Below, in pieces: positions 30,849-40,017 of a DNA stretch of 44,881 bases (positions are counted from its first letter, which is position 1; every line of letters starts with the position of its first letter). The translations under genes were made by a program, and so were the position numbers. This DNA is from Dethiobacter sp. (GTDB lineage Bacteria > Bacillota > Dethiobacteria > Dethiobacterales > Dethiobacteraceae): assembly GCA_018333455.1 (NCBI GenBank), contig JAGXTN010000032.1, forward strand, positions 1 to 44,881. The letters are read 5' to 3'. Under the pieces are notes generated by a model. The model did no database searches. It saw only the letters and a program-made list of their open reading frames with translations, and was not told the DNA's origin.

Positions 30849-31136
30849 ATGCCTCAGATCAGACCAATCTCCGATTTGCGAAACAACTTCACCGAAATTT
30901 CTCGCATTGTCCATGAAAGCAATGAACCTGTTTTCCTGACGAAGAACGGCTACGGCGATATGGTGGTTATGAGTATTGAGCAGTATGAAGCACTCCAGAC
31001 TGTAAGGCGCATTGACTCCGCGTTATTGGAGGCGCAGCGGCAAGCCGTGTCAGATGTAAGGCGCTTAGATTTCAACGAGGTTTCCGCCTTGCTACGCAAT
31101 ATGCTTGCGGAAAAGGTGACCCCAACAGATGCGTAA
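30849..31136 (+). CDS. Phd/YefM-family antitoxin
   Basis: A 95-residue antitoxin. The N-terminal Phd/YefM DNA-binding fold shows IRPISDLRNNFTEISRIVHE then PVFLTKNGYGDMVVMSIEQY. The C-terminal 35 residues would wrap the toxin. The ATG at 30849 is supported by AAGGGAGGG 6 bp upstream; the more upstream open frame has no ribosome site. It overlaps the toxin gene by 8 bp, the usual antitoxin-first order, and a palindromic operator lies in its promoter. Confidence 0.9.
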   Translation: MPQIRPISDLRNNFTEISRIVHESNEPVFLTKNGYGDMVVMSIEQYEALQTVRRIDSALLEAQRQAVSDVRRLDFNEVSALLRNMLAEKVTPTDA

Positions 31137-31437
31137 GGTGGTTATTTTGCCTATAGCAGAGCAAGACCTGGCAGGTATTGTTGAATATCTTGCGCAGTTT
31201 TACGAAAGTACCGCACTGCGTCAATATGACCATATTGTTAATAAGATTAAAGACTTGACCCTTTTCCCTGAAAAGTATGAAATTTACAGTGAGGGTCAAT
31301 ATCGTTTGCCATACCGCAGAATGCCGGTGGACAGTTATCTCGTCTTCTATGTTGTGTTAGAGGATACGATTGAAATCCACCGTATCCTGCATGGCAGCCG
31401 GGAAATTAAGTGTCACTTGAATGACGCTGATAGGTGA
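31129..31437 (+). CDS. ParE/RelE-superfamily toxin
   Basis: A 102-residue toxin. It shows VVILPIAEQDLAGIVEYLAQ near the N-terminus, LTLFPEKYEIYSEGQYRLPY and the C-terminal VFYVVLEDTIEIHRILHGSR, the ParE-like plasmid stabilisation pattern. ParE members poison gyrase and RelE members cleave mRNA; sequence alone favours ParE by its helix-rich N-terminus. It is followed by an intrinsic terminator 22 bp after the stop. Confidence 0.87.
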   Translation: MRKVVILPIAEQDLAGIVEYLAQFYESTALRQYDHIVNKIKDLTLFPEKYEIYSEGQYRLPYRRMPVDSYLVFYVVLEDTIEIHRILHGSREIKCHLNDADR

Positions 31438-31458
31438 CTCATTACGAAGTATTAACAA

Positions 31459-31483
31459 CCTGCCCAATTCGGCGGGTTTTTTT
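31459..31483 (+). terminator. Rho-independent terminator of the toxin-antitoxin operon
   Basis: CCTGCC (31459-31464) and GGCGGG (31471-31476) form a 6-bp stem with one G-T wobble and a CAATTC loop, followed by seven Ts. Confidence 0.8.
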
Positions 31484-31629
31484 GTAATATATTCGTGACA
31501 AATGGCACCATCCCTGCTACGCGGAACTTTGCCGTGAGTTTTTAGCGTTTGAAGGAATCTGAAAGATATGTTATTGTGGAAAAAGAATATACTGTGAAAA
31601 CGGCGTTATGACGATGCTGGACTAAAAGG

Positions 31630-31845
31630 GCACGGGAGCAGACCCTCTCCCGGAGGGAGATGGGAATTTGTTAGGCAGAGGGAGCCTGGAAACGGGTACT
31701 TCACCGATTCCAACAAGTCCGACATCTGACCTCCGACCTCCAATAATGGGCGAAGGGAACACTTATACCCTCGCTTTTACCATGTAGGGGCGGGTTTCAA
31801 ACCCGCCCAAGCAGAGGGTAGATGCTATTTCAGGGTAAAGGCTGG
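31630..31845 (+). repeat. Composite dispersed repeat (copy 3) with palindromic repeat copy 5
   Basis: Modules in order: GACCCTCTCCCGGAGGGAGA, the CACCGATTC half, AAGTCCGACATCTGACCTCC, ATAATGGGCGAAGGG, ACTTATACCCTCG, the core GGCGGGTTTCAAACCCGCC (within 31784-31808) and CAGAGGGTAGATGCTATTTC. The last about 80 bp match 19780-19860 in the same orientation. No gene is seen in 31484-31862. Confidence 0.85.
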
Positions 31846-31862
31846 GAAAAAGGGGTGAGCCG

Positions 31863-32567
31863 GTGGAAGTGATTCTGACAGGGCGGAAACTAAGCAAATC
31901 GTATCAACTGGGTGAAGTGCGTGTGCAAGCGCTGAGAGATGTGGATATCCAAATTTATCAGGGGGAGCTTGTGGTAGTGCTTGGCCCCAGCGGTTCCGGC
32001 AAGAGCACCTTATTAAATATGCTGGGTGGTATGGACAAGGTCTCCAGCGGTGAATTATTTTACCGTCAGCAACCTCTTCATGCTATGGACGAAAAGGGTT
32101 TAACACGTTATCGCCGCGAGGCGGTAGGCTTTATTTTTCAGTTTTACAACTTGATGCCTAACTTAACTGCCTGGGAGAATGTGCATCTAGCTACGGAGAT
32201 TGCCGCAAAACCGCTATCAGCCAAGGATGTCTTGATAGATGTGGGTCTAGGGGAGAGGCTGGAGCATTTTCCCGCACAACTCTCCGGCGGAGAACAGCAG
32301 CGCGTGGCGGTGGCTCGGGCTGTGGCAAAGAACCCGGAATTTCTGCTCTGCGATGAACCTACCGGTGCGCTTGATTTTGAGACGGGTATTCAGGTGTTGA
32401 AATTGCTGCGCAAATTCAGCAGAGAACAAAAGCGCACGGTGGTGCTGATCACCCATAATGCTGGTATCGCCGAAATGGCCGACCGGGTGCTCTATATGCG
32501 GGACGGACGGCTTGACCGGATACGGAGCAATGAAAACCCGCTGGCACCTGAGGAGGTGTCCTGGTAG
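31863..32567 (+). CDS. ABC exporter ATP-binding protein (MacB/LolD type)
   Basis: A 234-residue ATPase. Walker A is GPSGSGKST at about residues 40-48, the Q-loop [17 protein letters not shown], the signature [14 protein letters not shown], Walker [13 protein letters not shown] and the switch LITHN. The [15 protein letters not shown] wording is typical of the type VII (MacB/LolD/FtsE-like) class. It works with the FtsX-type permease that starts at its last base. The GTG start follows AAGGGGTGAGCC. Confidence 0.9.
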   Translation: MEVILTGRKLSKSYQLGEVRVQALRDVDIQIYQGELVVVLGPSGSGKSTLLNMLGGMDKVSSGELFYRQQPLHAMDEKGLTRYRREAVGFIFQFYNLMPNLTAWENVHLATEIAAKPLSAKDVLIDVGLGERLEHFPAQLSGGEQQRVAVARAVAKNPEFLLCDEPTGALDFETGIQVLKLLRKFSREQKRTVVLITHNAGIAEMADRVLYMRDGRLDRIRSNENPLAPEEVSW

Positions 32568-34927
32568 TGCTGTGGCGGAAAATGGTGCGTGATGTTTTGG
32601 AAAGCAAAGCCGCCTATCTGGCTTGCCTCGTAGTGATTAGCATCGGACTGATGGTCTATACTTCCCTTAACTTGACGGCTGATAATCTTTGGCAGGCAAA
32701 GGAAAACTTCTACCGGGAGTATGGTTTCCCCGATGGCTTTGCCACTGTAAAGGGAATTCCTGATGCTGAAATTCGCCGCTTGGCTGCCTTACCAGGCATT
32801 GACCAGCTGGAAGGCAGGATTGTGCAGGATGTGCGGGTCGTCTTCCCCGGACGGGAAGAAAGCGCCTTTCTTCGCTTAGTAACTGTGGGAACGGGTCAGG
32901 AAAAAACAATGAGTAAAGTTAAACTATTAGCCGGTCTGCCTCTTGACCCTCACCAGCCCGGTATCTGGGTGGATCCACAGTTTTTAGCTGCCAATGAGCT
33001 GAAAATAGGCGAGGAAATTCCGGTTATTATCGGGGGCAGAAAAGTATTTTTAGAAATTAGGGGGCAGGCGCAGAGTCCGGAATTTGTTTATCCCATGCGC
33101 AACGCGCAGGACCTCTTTCCCGACCCGAGAAGCTTTGGCATAGCTTATCTTCCTCTGCCTGTAATGCGCAGTTTAGCGGGGGAAGGGGCTCAAATTAATC
33201 AATTGATTTTTCAGCTTAAACCGGGATTTTCCTATCAGGACGTGGAGTCGTGGCTGGAGCCAAGGCTGGAGCGTTTTGGCTTGCTGGCGCTTTACCCGGC
33301 AAAAGATCAGGTGAGTAACTTTATTCTTAACCAGGAGCTCAGCAGTACTGAGGCTACGGCAAATACTATGCCATTACTGTTTTTGGCTGTGGGGGCAGTT
33401 ATTCTCTATATTTTATTAAAAAGAATTATCGAGCAGCAGCGCGGCCAAATCGGCACGCTCAGATCTTTTGGCTATAGCAGTCGGGAAATTCAGGCTCATT
33501 ACCTGTCCTATCCCCTGATCATCGGTTTGGCCGGCGGATTACTTGGCAGCCTGTCCGGCCTTTGGCTTTCTTTTCCGATGACCGCCATGTATCAGGCTTT
33601 CTTTCATTTGCCTGGGCTGCAGGGAAATTTTTCGCTGGACTATGTGCTGCTGGCACTGCTGCTTTCAGTCGGCTTTGCGCTGCTTGCCGGTTACTTTGGC
33701 AGTCGGCAGGCTATGCTGCTTTCACCGGCTGAGGCCATGCGCCCGCCGGCACCGCCTTCCGGACGGCATATCAGCCTGGAACGATGGCACTGGTTTTGGC
33801 AGAGTCTTACTGTGCAGGGAAAAATGGCAACAAGGAATTTGTTTCGCCACAGGCAGCGCAGTTTTTTTACCTTTGTGGGCATAACCTTCTGTTTCAGCAT
33901 GATTGCCGTTACAGGTTATTTTAACAATATTATTTCTGTGATGATTTTTGACCAGATGACTAAAGTGCAGACTCACGACATTAAAATTACTTTTGCCGCT
34001 CCATTGTCTGCTACTGGCACCCGCCGTGAGCTGCTGAAGCTGCCGGGCATAAAAAGAGTGGAGACACTGCTCGAGGCGCCTGCCACCTTAAAGCATGGCT
34101 GGCAGGAGCGGGAGACTGTGATTATCGGTTTGGGACGCGATGCAGAACTTTTTAACCTCCTGGGAGAAGATGGTCGCCGCGTACTGCTCCCGGAGCGAGG
34201 CTTGATTCTTTCCAGTCAGTTGGCAGAGGCTCTGGGGGCGAAGGAAGGAACAATTATTACCCTGGAGAGCGCACTGCTCAGGGGAGACAGTATAAGCCTA
34301 CCCGTGTACACGATTATTCCGCAGTATATGGGAATTAACGCTTACATGGACAAAGAGGCTTTGAGCCGGGTATTGGGGCAGGGCGAGTTGGCTACTTCCG
34401 CTTTGCTAGTCGCAGAGGAAAAGGCGTTACCGCTTATTACAGAAAAATATCGTGAAGCTTCCCAAGTAGCCACGATGGAAAATAGGAGCCAACTCCTGGA
34501 GAATTTTAATGAGATGATGGCTACGTATGGGTTTACTATTTGGATTTTGGCAGTTTTTGCCTTTATAACCGGTTTTGCCGTAATTTACAGTTTCAGTATT
34601 GTCGCCCTGGCTGAACGGAAGCGAGAATTGGCTAGCTTGAGGGTGCTGGGGATGACGCCTGGCGAGGTTTTGCAAATTCTGACTTTTGAACAGTGGCTGC
34701 TTGCGCTTGCGGCGATGTTGGCAGGCATTCCTTTAACCTTGCAACTGATTAGCTTGATGGCACAAGCCATGGGTAGCGACCTTTTTACGCTGCCGTTGAT
34801 TTTTGAGCCGAATTCTTTCGTCATCGCTGCTGTTGGTACGGCTTGTTTTATCCTGCTGGCACAATGGACTTTGCTCAGGCAGATTCGGCGTTTTAGTTTG
34901 GTGGAAGCATTAAAAGAAAGAGATTGA
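32567..34927 (+). CDS. Large FtsX-domain ABC permease
   Basis: A 786-residue permease. An N-terminal helix (about residues 17-35) leads to a large extracytoplasmic domain (about 40-255), a first FtsX domain with three helices (about 262-385), another outside domain and a second FtsX domain (about 655-780). The cytoplasmic elements RGQIGTLRSFGYSSREIQAH and RELASLRVLGMTPGEVLQI are coupling-helix motifs. The product does mechanotransmission of lipids, peptides or drugs across the wall. The GTG start overlaps the ATPase stop by one base. Confidence 0.88.
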   Translation: MLWRKMVRDVLESKAAYLACLVVISIGLMVYTSLNLTADNLWQAKENFYREYGFPDGFATVKGIPDAEIRRLAALPGIDQLEGRIVQDVRVVFPGREESAFLRLVTVGTGQEKTMSKVKLLAGLPLDPHQPGIWVDPQFLAANELKIGEEIPVIIGGRKVFLEIRGQAQSPEFVYPMRNAQDLFPDPRSFGIAYLPLPVMRSLAGEGAQINQLIFQLKPGFSYQDVESWLEPRLERFGLLALYPAKDQVSNFILNQELSSTEATANTMPLLFLAVGAVILYILLKRIIEQQRGQIGTLRSFGYSSREIQAHYLSYPLIIGLAGGLLGSLSGLWLSFPMTAMYQAFFHLPGLQGNFSLDYVLLALLLSVGFALLAGYFGSRQAMLLSPAEAMRPPAPPSGRHISLERWHWFWQSLTVQGKMATRNLFRHRQRSFFTFVGITFCFSMIAVTGYFNNIISVMIFDQMTKVQTHDIKITFAAPLSATGTRRELLKLPGIKRVETLLEAPATLKHGWQERETVIIGLGRDAELFNLLGEDGRRVLLPERGLILSSQLAEALGAKEGTIITLESALLRGDSISLPVYTIIPQYMGINAYMDKEALSRVLGQGELATSALLVAEEKALPLITEKYREASQVATMENRSQLLENFNEMMATYGFTIWILAVFAFITGFAVIYSFSIVALAERKRELASLRVLGMTPGEVLQILTFEQWLLALAAMLAGIPLTLQLISLMAQAMGSDLFTLPLIFEPNSFVIAAVGTACFILLAQWTLLRQIRRFSLVEALKERD

Positions 34928-34982
34928 GCAAGAATTTGGTTAGTGTTTAGGCTAACGGCTACTATTGGGGGAGGTATGGATA

Positions 34983-36230
34983 ATGAAGAAAAAAGTTCGC
35001 TGGGTGCTGGCAATCGTCTGCCTTTTAGCAGCAGGAGCTTATTATGCCAGAGAGGCGGCAAAGCCTCTTCCGGTGGAGGTATTACTGCTGGAGCCGAGGA
35101 CGCTGTCAGTAAGCTTTAGCGAGGAAGGGCGAGTCGTGCCCGTGCAGGAGAGGACGCTCTTTGCCGCCGCTGCCGGCAGAGTTTCCCTGGTCAAAGTAAG
35201 TACAGGAGACACGGCCGTAAAGGGAGAGCTGTTAGTTCAACTGGACACAAGCGAATTATCATATCAATTGGCTAGCCTACGCGGTCAGCTGGAAAGTCTC
35301 AAAGGTCAAAGGGCACAGGCTTTCCAGACCCAACCAACTGCTCAAGTCGCTGGACAACAGTTAGCCTTGGACCAAGCCAAGGAACAATTGCTTGCGGCAA
35401 AAGCAGAGCAGGCGCGGGCTGATTCACTGTATCGGGAGGGAGCGTTAAGCCATAGAGATTGGGAACTGGCAAACAGTGCCGTTAAGCAGGCGGAGTTTTT
35501 GGTTTCGCAACAGGAGCAGGCACTTGTCTTGCTCAAAGAGCAAGCTCTCCCCCCGGCAGGGACGGAGCAGCATTTTGCCGGCTTAATTAAGTCGCTGGAG
35601 GCGCAGATTGCCTTGCTGCGGTATCAAATATCCCAAGCACGTCTGCTTTCTCCCATAACCGGTCATATTTGGCAGGTTTTAGTTGAAGAAGGGGCGGTGG
35701 TCGTTCCGGGAACGCCACTCATAAAACTTTTTCAGCCTGACGCCTACCAACTGGAAGTTTATCTCCTGCCGTCTGATGCGCTGCAGGTTTCCCCGGGAAT
35801 GACGGCTGATGTAGTCTTGGACGGTCCGGCAGAGAAGTATTCTTTTAAGGGAGCAGTAAAGAAAGTGGCAGCGGCGGCAGAAGAAAGGATTTCTCCTTTG
35901 GGGATTGTGGAGCAGAGGATTAAAACCACTATCCAATTGGCAGGCGGTTTGGAAAAGCTGCGGCCGGGAACTGCTCTGGAAGTGACTTTTACTACAAGAC
36001 GGGAAGAAAGCCGGCTCGTGGTGCCGAAAACAGCACTTTTCCCCCATGGTGACGGGGAAGTGCTTTTTGTGGTACGTGAGGGACTGGCGGAGCTGCAGCC
36101 GGTCGAGAGAGGATTGGAAACAGAGGAAGAAACAGTTATCGAGGGTTTGCAGCCTGGCGAGCAGGTGATTCGCAATCCCCGTCTAGAGGGTCTAGCTCCA
36201 GGACGTCGGGTAGCCGTTACTGTGAGGTAG
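34983..36230 (+). CDS. HlyD/MacA-type periplasmic adaptor protein
   Basis: A 415-residue membrane fusion protein. It has an N-terminal signal anchor (residues 6-24), a biotinyl-lipoyl half motif (AAGRVSLVKVSTGDTAVKGE), a long coiled-coil hairpin (about 85-205, ALDQAKEQLLAAKAEQARAD), the second lipoyl half (LLSPITGHIWQVLVEEGAVV), a beta-barrel and a membrane-proximal domain (VVPKTALFPHGDGEVLFVV). It joins the ATPase and permease to form an exporter that spans the thick wall in Gram-positives. The ATG at 34983 is chosen since GGGGGAGG lies 6-13 bp upstream; an in-frame start at 34965 has none. Confidence 0.87.
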   Translation: MKKKVRWVLAIVCLLAAGAYYAREAAKPLPVEVLLLEPRTLSVSFSEEGRVVPVQERTLFAAAAGRVSLVKVSTGDTAVKGELLVQLDTSELSYQLASLRGQLESLKGQRAQAFQTQPTAQVAGQQLALDQAKEQLLAAKAEQARADSLYREGALSHRDWELANSAVKQAEFLVSQQEQALVLLKEQALPPAGTEQHFAGLIKSLEAQIALLRYQISQARLLSPITGHIWQVLVEEGAVVVPGTPLIKLFQPDAYQLEVYLLPSDALQVSPGMTADVVLDGPAEKYSFKGAVKKVAAAAEERISPLGIVEQRIKTTIQLAGGLEKLRPGTALEVTFTTRREESRLVVPKTALFPHGDGEVLFVVREGLAELQPVERGLETEEETVIEGLQPGEQVIRNPRLEGLAPGRRVAVTVR

Positions 36231-36389
36231 CCGCTAATCGATAATCTGATGTTCCTCCTTGATTTTCTCAAGCCATTCTCGCCGGATCATGTCTAGGTGA
36301 GAGTAAACAGCTTTCGCTTATCTTGTTTTGACAGCAAAATACAGCCAAGTCAAAAGAGGATCAAGATTCATGGTAACGACGGAACAATG

Positions 36390-36416
36390 ACTCCCGCAAG
36401 GGGGTTTATTTTTTTG
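36390..36416 (+). terminator. Terminator after the exporter operon
   Basis: ACTCCC and GGGGGT pair around a GCAA tetraloop (36390-36405), followed by a T-rich tract TTTATTTTTTT. It lies about 160 bp after the adaptor stop. Confidence 0.6.
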
Positions 36417-36462
36417 TAATAAGCAGGGGAAATGACAAAATATGGCGAAAGTTACGAGTTGA

Positions 36463-36726
36463 AAAGGGGAACGTTTTCTTGACCCATACCATCTTTTTTG
36501 GGGAAAAGCTTACCTAGAACCAAACTATCGCGTTTGGAGCGGCACTGAGGAAATCTTCGTCCGTTTCCTAGCCTACTCGCCGACCTCTCGCTTCTTTCGT
36601 GAGTCTTGTTACCATCACTCGCAACTAATCGAAGAACTGGCAGATGGTTAAATTATTTGCACTCTCACCGTCTATAACATCCCGGAGATTAAAAGCTGGT
36701 TCCTAACTTGCTTAGGAGCTGTTTAG
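36463..36726 (+). pseudogene. WYL-domain regulator, C-terminal remnant
   Basis: The frame reads ERFLDPYHLFWGKAYLEPNY, then VWSGTEEIFVRFLAYSPTSR and, after an in-frame TAA (36649-36651), VYNIPEIKSWFLTCLGAV. This is the C-terminal WYL/WCX region (DPY.L....WYL ... V.v.F.p....... L.V.g..e...W.L..G) of a transcriptional regulator. The N-terminal HTH and most of the WYL core are missing and the frame is interrupted. WYL proteins commonly regulate CRISPR-Cas loci, and this relic lies 137 bp upstream of cas3. The rest of 36231-36462 holds the terminator and nothing else that I can name. Confidence 0.72.
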
Positions 36727-36803
36727 AAAAAGTTTTGAAGGATTTTGGCATACGATTGTGCGGATTGGTCTAGTGCAGAAGTAGCTGGATATTCTTCGTT
36801 TTA

Positions 36804-36836
36804 GTTACAGTAACAACAAATTTAATGATGTACAAT
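36804..36836 (+). promoter_or_regulatory. Possible cas operon promoter/operator
   Basis: The palindrome GTTACAGTAAC (36804-36814) precedes TACAAT (36831-36836), a fair -10 box. The -35 is not convincing (TTACAG with a 20-bp spacer or GTAACA with 15). A second short inverted repeat GTAC-AATA-CGTAC follows. Confidence 0.3.
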
Positions 36837-36862
36837 ACGTACGAGAGGAAAGGAGGGTTTTT

Positions 36863-39256
36863 GTGTCCATATCAAGGATTGCGGCCGATGGCAGAGAACA
36901 ACTGACAGTCGATCATTTAAAAGAAACTGCTGAATATGCGAGCATACTTGGTGGGAAGTTCCGCTCGTCCGCATTGGTGCGCACCGCAGCCCTCCTCCAC
37001 GACATGGGCAAATTTTCCGATGAGTTTGTCCAATATCTCAGGATCAGCGTCCAAAGCAAGAAGGGTGGCGTGAATGCGGTGCGCAGGGGTTCGGTCATAC
37101 ACGCGACGCAGGGCGCAAAATACGTTTTTGAGGCAGGACTGAGAGAAAAAGAATTGTTATTGGCATTGTCGACGGAGATAATTGCTATTTGCATTGCGGG
37201 GCATCATGGTGGGCTAATGGACAGTATCTCGCCACAAGGAGAAACCTCGCTTCGAAACAGGCTCACCACAGATAAGGATGCGCTTCACTATAAAGAAGTT
37301 AGGATGGCTTTTGAAAAAGAGAGCATTCTTGCCGAGAATTTAAAGGATTTGATGCGTGCCTGCCGCGAGGAGCTATCAGGTTTGATAGAGGTTTGCAAGA
37401 ATGAAAAGCTGAACATCCTCTTTATGGTTCATATGCTTGTCAAAAGTGTTTTTTCATGTTTGGTTGACTCAGATCGTTACACTGCGTATTGCTTTGAAAT
37501 AGGTAAAACGCCTGAGGTACAGCTTTCCGTTCCACCGTGGGAAGAATACGCTGCGCAGCTTGAGCAGCATATTTCGACTTTTCCAATTGACTCGGAGATC
37601 GCCTGCATCCGCCATGATATTTCCAGGAAGTGCTTAAACGCTTCAGTGCGTCCTTGTGGTGTTTATCGCTTGTACGTGCCGACAGGAGGAGGAAAAACTC
37701 TTTCCAGCCTTCGTTTTGCGTTGAATCATGCCAAAGAGCACAGCCAGGAGCATATCATTTATGTAATTCCCTATCTGTCGGTTTTAGATCAGACGGCAAA
37801 GGAGATAAAGAAAGCCCTGCAATACGAAGATGACAAGGAGTACATCTTAGAGCATCATTCCAATTTTGTTCTGCCGGACGATGATAGTGAGGCGCAGACG
37901 TACCGCCTTTTCACTGACCGCTGGGATCAGCCGATTATCATCACGACTATGGTTCAATTTATGGAAAGTGTTTATTCCCATAAAGGTGGGAATTTGCGCA
38001 AATTACATAATATGATGAACGCCGTATTGATTTTTGATGAGGTGCAGTCTCTGCCAATCAAATGCGTGCATCTGTTTAATGATACAATAAACTACCTGCA
38101 CACTTTCGGCAATTGTACTGCATTGCTTTGTACTGCCACACAGCCTTTGATTGATAAAGTGGAACGTCCTATTCGCTTATCCTCGCCCCCTGAACTTATT
38201 GCCGATACAAGCGAAGCCTTCAAAAAGCTGAAACGAACGCGTATCGTTGACAAAACAGAAAAGGGCGGATATTCAATCGAGGCATTGCGCGATTTTGTTC
38301 TTGAAAAATTAGATGCGGCGGGCAACTGTCTTGTTATTTTAAACACGAAAAAGGATGCGGCGAATCTCTACCATGCGGTGGAAAACTATATAAATGAAAA
38401 TTTCAAAACACAGATTAAGCTCGTGCATTTAAGCACGTCGATGTGTCCCGCTCATCGCTTGGAAGCAATCGACTCCATGCAAGAGGAGGGCAACAAAAAA
38501 ATGCTCAAGTGCGAACGTATTTTATGTATCAGCACACAGCTTATAGAAGCCGGCGTGGATATTTCTTTCGCCTGTGTCGTGCGTGCATTGGCTGGTCTGG
38601 ACAGCATCGCGCAGGCAGCGGGGCGGTGTAACCGCAACGGTGAAGAGCCGAATGGGCGTGATGTTTATATCGTGAATCTCGCAGAGGAAAATCTGTCAAA
38701 GCTACCAGATATTAAGTGCGGCAGCGATGTGACGTCGCGGATACTGGATGAATCGCTCGATGATCTGTTGTCGCACGAGGTGATGGATCGTTATTATCAG
38801 GAGTACTTCTACAAGCGCAAAGTTGAAATGGATTATCCGTATAATAATACCGGATATATCTATGATTTACTATCGGGCAACAAAAAGGGTAGTGGTGAAT
38901 ACATAAATTCTGGTGATAAAGCGCCATTGCCGGCACTATGTCAGGCATTTCAAACTGCGGGCGAACAGTTTCACGTGATTGAGAAGGGTACAACCTCAAT
39001 TCTCGTTCCGTATAGACGCGGAGCGGAGATCGCCGAGGAATATAGCGCTGCTAAATTGAGAAACAAACCAAAACTATTGCGCGAAATGGGAAGGTATTCC
39101 GTTTCACTCTATCCGCACCAGATGCATGAGTTAGAGAAAGAGCAGGCGCTACGTTTGATTGATGGTGAAATATTTATTTTGGAGAAGGATTATTATGATT
39201 TAAAACTTGGCGTTGTTTTTCAAAGGGAACCAGAATTTTTGTATACAGGAAGGTGA
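36863..39256 (+). CDS. cas3: Type I-C Cas3 nuclease-helicase
   Basis: A 797-residue effector. The N-terminal HD nuclease has His18, His46-Asp47 (LLHDMGKF) and GHHGG at about 113-117. The SF2 helicase shows motif [12 protein letters not shown] at about 272, the DEAD-like FDEVQSLP at about 390, CTATQP and motif [12 protein letters not shown] at about 584. Cas3 is recruited by Cascade to a target-bound R-loop, then nicks and degrades the foreign DNA. The GTG start at 36863 has AAGGAGGG 5-6 bp upstream. It is the first gene of the seven-gene cas operon, the standard type I-C order. Confidence 0.95.
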   Translation: MSISRIAADGREQLTVDHLKETAEYASILGGKFRSSALVRTAALLHDMGKFSDEFVQYLRISVQSKKGGVNAVRRGSVIHATQGAKYVFEAGLREKELLLALSTEIIAICIAGHHGGLMDSISPQGETSLRNRLTTDKDALHYKEVRMAFEKESILAENLKDLMRACREELSGLIEVCKNEKLNILFMVHMLVKSVFSCLVDSDRYTAYCFEIGKTPEVQLSVPPWEEYAAQLEQHISTFPIDSEIACIRHDISRKCLNASVRPCGVYRLYVPTGGGKTLSSLRFALNHAKEHSQEHIIYVIPYLSVLDQTAKEIKKALQYEDDKEYILEHHSNFVLPDDDSEAQTYRLFTDRWDQPIIITTMVQFMESVYSHKGGNLRKLHNMMNAVLIFDEVQSLPIKCVHLFNDTINYLHTFGNCTALLCTATQPLIDKVERPIRLSSPPELIADTSEAFKKLKRTRIVDKTEKGGYSIEALRDFVLEKLDAAGNCLVILNTKKDAANLYHAVENYINENFKTQIKLVHLSTSMCPAHRLEAIDSMQEEGNKKMLKCERILCISTQLIEAGVDISFACVVRALAGLDSIAQAAGRCNRNGEEPNGRDVYIVNLAEENLSKLPDIKCGSDVTSRILDESLDDLLSHEVMDRYYQEYFYKRKVEMDYPYNNTGYIYDLLSGNKKGSGEYINSGDKAPLPALCQAFQTAGEQFHVIEKGTTSILVPYRRGAEIAEEYSAAKLRNKPKLLREMGRYSVSLYPHQMHELEKEQALRLIDGEIFILEKDYYDLKLGVVFQREPEFLYTGR

Positions 39257-39264
39257 GAAAGAAA

Positions 39265-40017
39265 ATGAAACACAGAAACACGGTGGAATTCGTTGTGCAT
39301 GGCAATTATGCCCTGTTTTCCGACCCGATAACGCGTGTTGGCGGTGAAAAGTTCTCGTATCAGATTCCGACGTACCAGTCACTGAAAGGTATTCTTGAAA
39401 GTGTATACTGGAAGCCAACATTTATATGGTATGTTGACGAGGCGCGGGTTATGAATAAAATCCAGACCCAGTCAAAGGGCATGCGACCGATCAAATATTC
39501 ATCTGCCGGGAACGATCTCGCTTATTACACTTATCTAAAGGATGTTTGCTATCAGGTTAGGGCGCATTTTGAGTGGAACGAAAACCGCTCTGAACTTGCT
39601 TATGACCGAAATGAGCATAAGCATCACAATATCGCAAAGCGGATGATACAGTGTGGTGGCAGGCGTGACATTTTTATTGGCACGCGTGAGTGTCAGGGCT
39701 ACGTTGAACCTTGTGTGTTCGGGGAGGGTGAGGGCTTTTATGACGGTTACGGTGAGCTAAATTTTGGAGTAATTGTACATGGCTTTGATTATCCGGACGA
39801 AACGGGAAAAGAAGAGATGGCTGTGCGCTTGTGGCAATCAGCGAAGATGGAAAACGGATACATAAGATTTCCGCTGTCGAAAGATGATTCTCCGGAAATC
39901 TTAAGGCGTTTAATCAAACCGATGAAAGCGAAAAAATTTGAAGATAAACTGAATTTTTCGGGGTTGAATGAGCCGGAATTTGCCGCGATCTTAGCGGAAA
40001 GCGGTGATCAAATATGA
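39265..40017 (+). CDS. cas5c: Cas5c (Cas5d) pre-crRNA endonuclease
   Basis: A 250-residue Cas5 of subtype I-C. The closest wording I know is Bacillus halodurans Cas5d: [18 protein letters not shown] then LESVYWKP, and [18 protein letters not shown]. The catalytic residues correspond to Tyr48, Lys119 and His120 (HKHHNIAKR). In subtype I-C, Cas5 replaces Cas6, cleaves pre-crRNA in the repeat and holds the 5' handle in Cascade. The ATG at 39265 is chosen over GTG 39253 (family N-terminus, GGAAGGTGAG upstream). It overlaps cas8c by 4 bp. Confidence 0.95.
   Translation: MKHRNTVEFVVHGNYALFSDPITRVGGEKFSYQIPTYQSLKGILESVYWKPTFIWYVDEARVMNKIQTQSKGMRPIKYSSAGNDLAYYTYLKDVCYQVRAHFEWNENRSELAYDRNEHKHHNIAKRMIQCGGRRDIFIGTRECQGYVEPCVFGEGEGFYDGYGELNFGVIVHGFDYPDETGKEEMAVRLWQSAKMENGYIRFPLSKDDSPEILRRLIKPMKAKKFEDKLNFSGLNEPEFAAILAESGDQI

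Noticed and set aside
36234-36316. Minus-strand short frame ending YSHLDMIRREWLEKIKEE
   Set aside because: It vaguely resembles a recombinase tail, but it is only about 26 codons with a stop just upstream and no ribosome site; too little to call.
36727-36862. Search for CRISPR repeats or a leader upstream of cas3
   Set aside because: No direct repeats of 28-37 bp with regular spacing were found anywhere in the window; the only repeat-like sequence is inside cas4.
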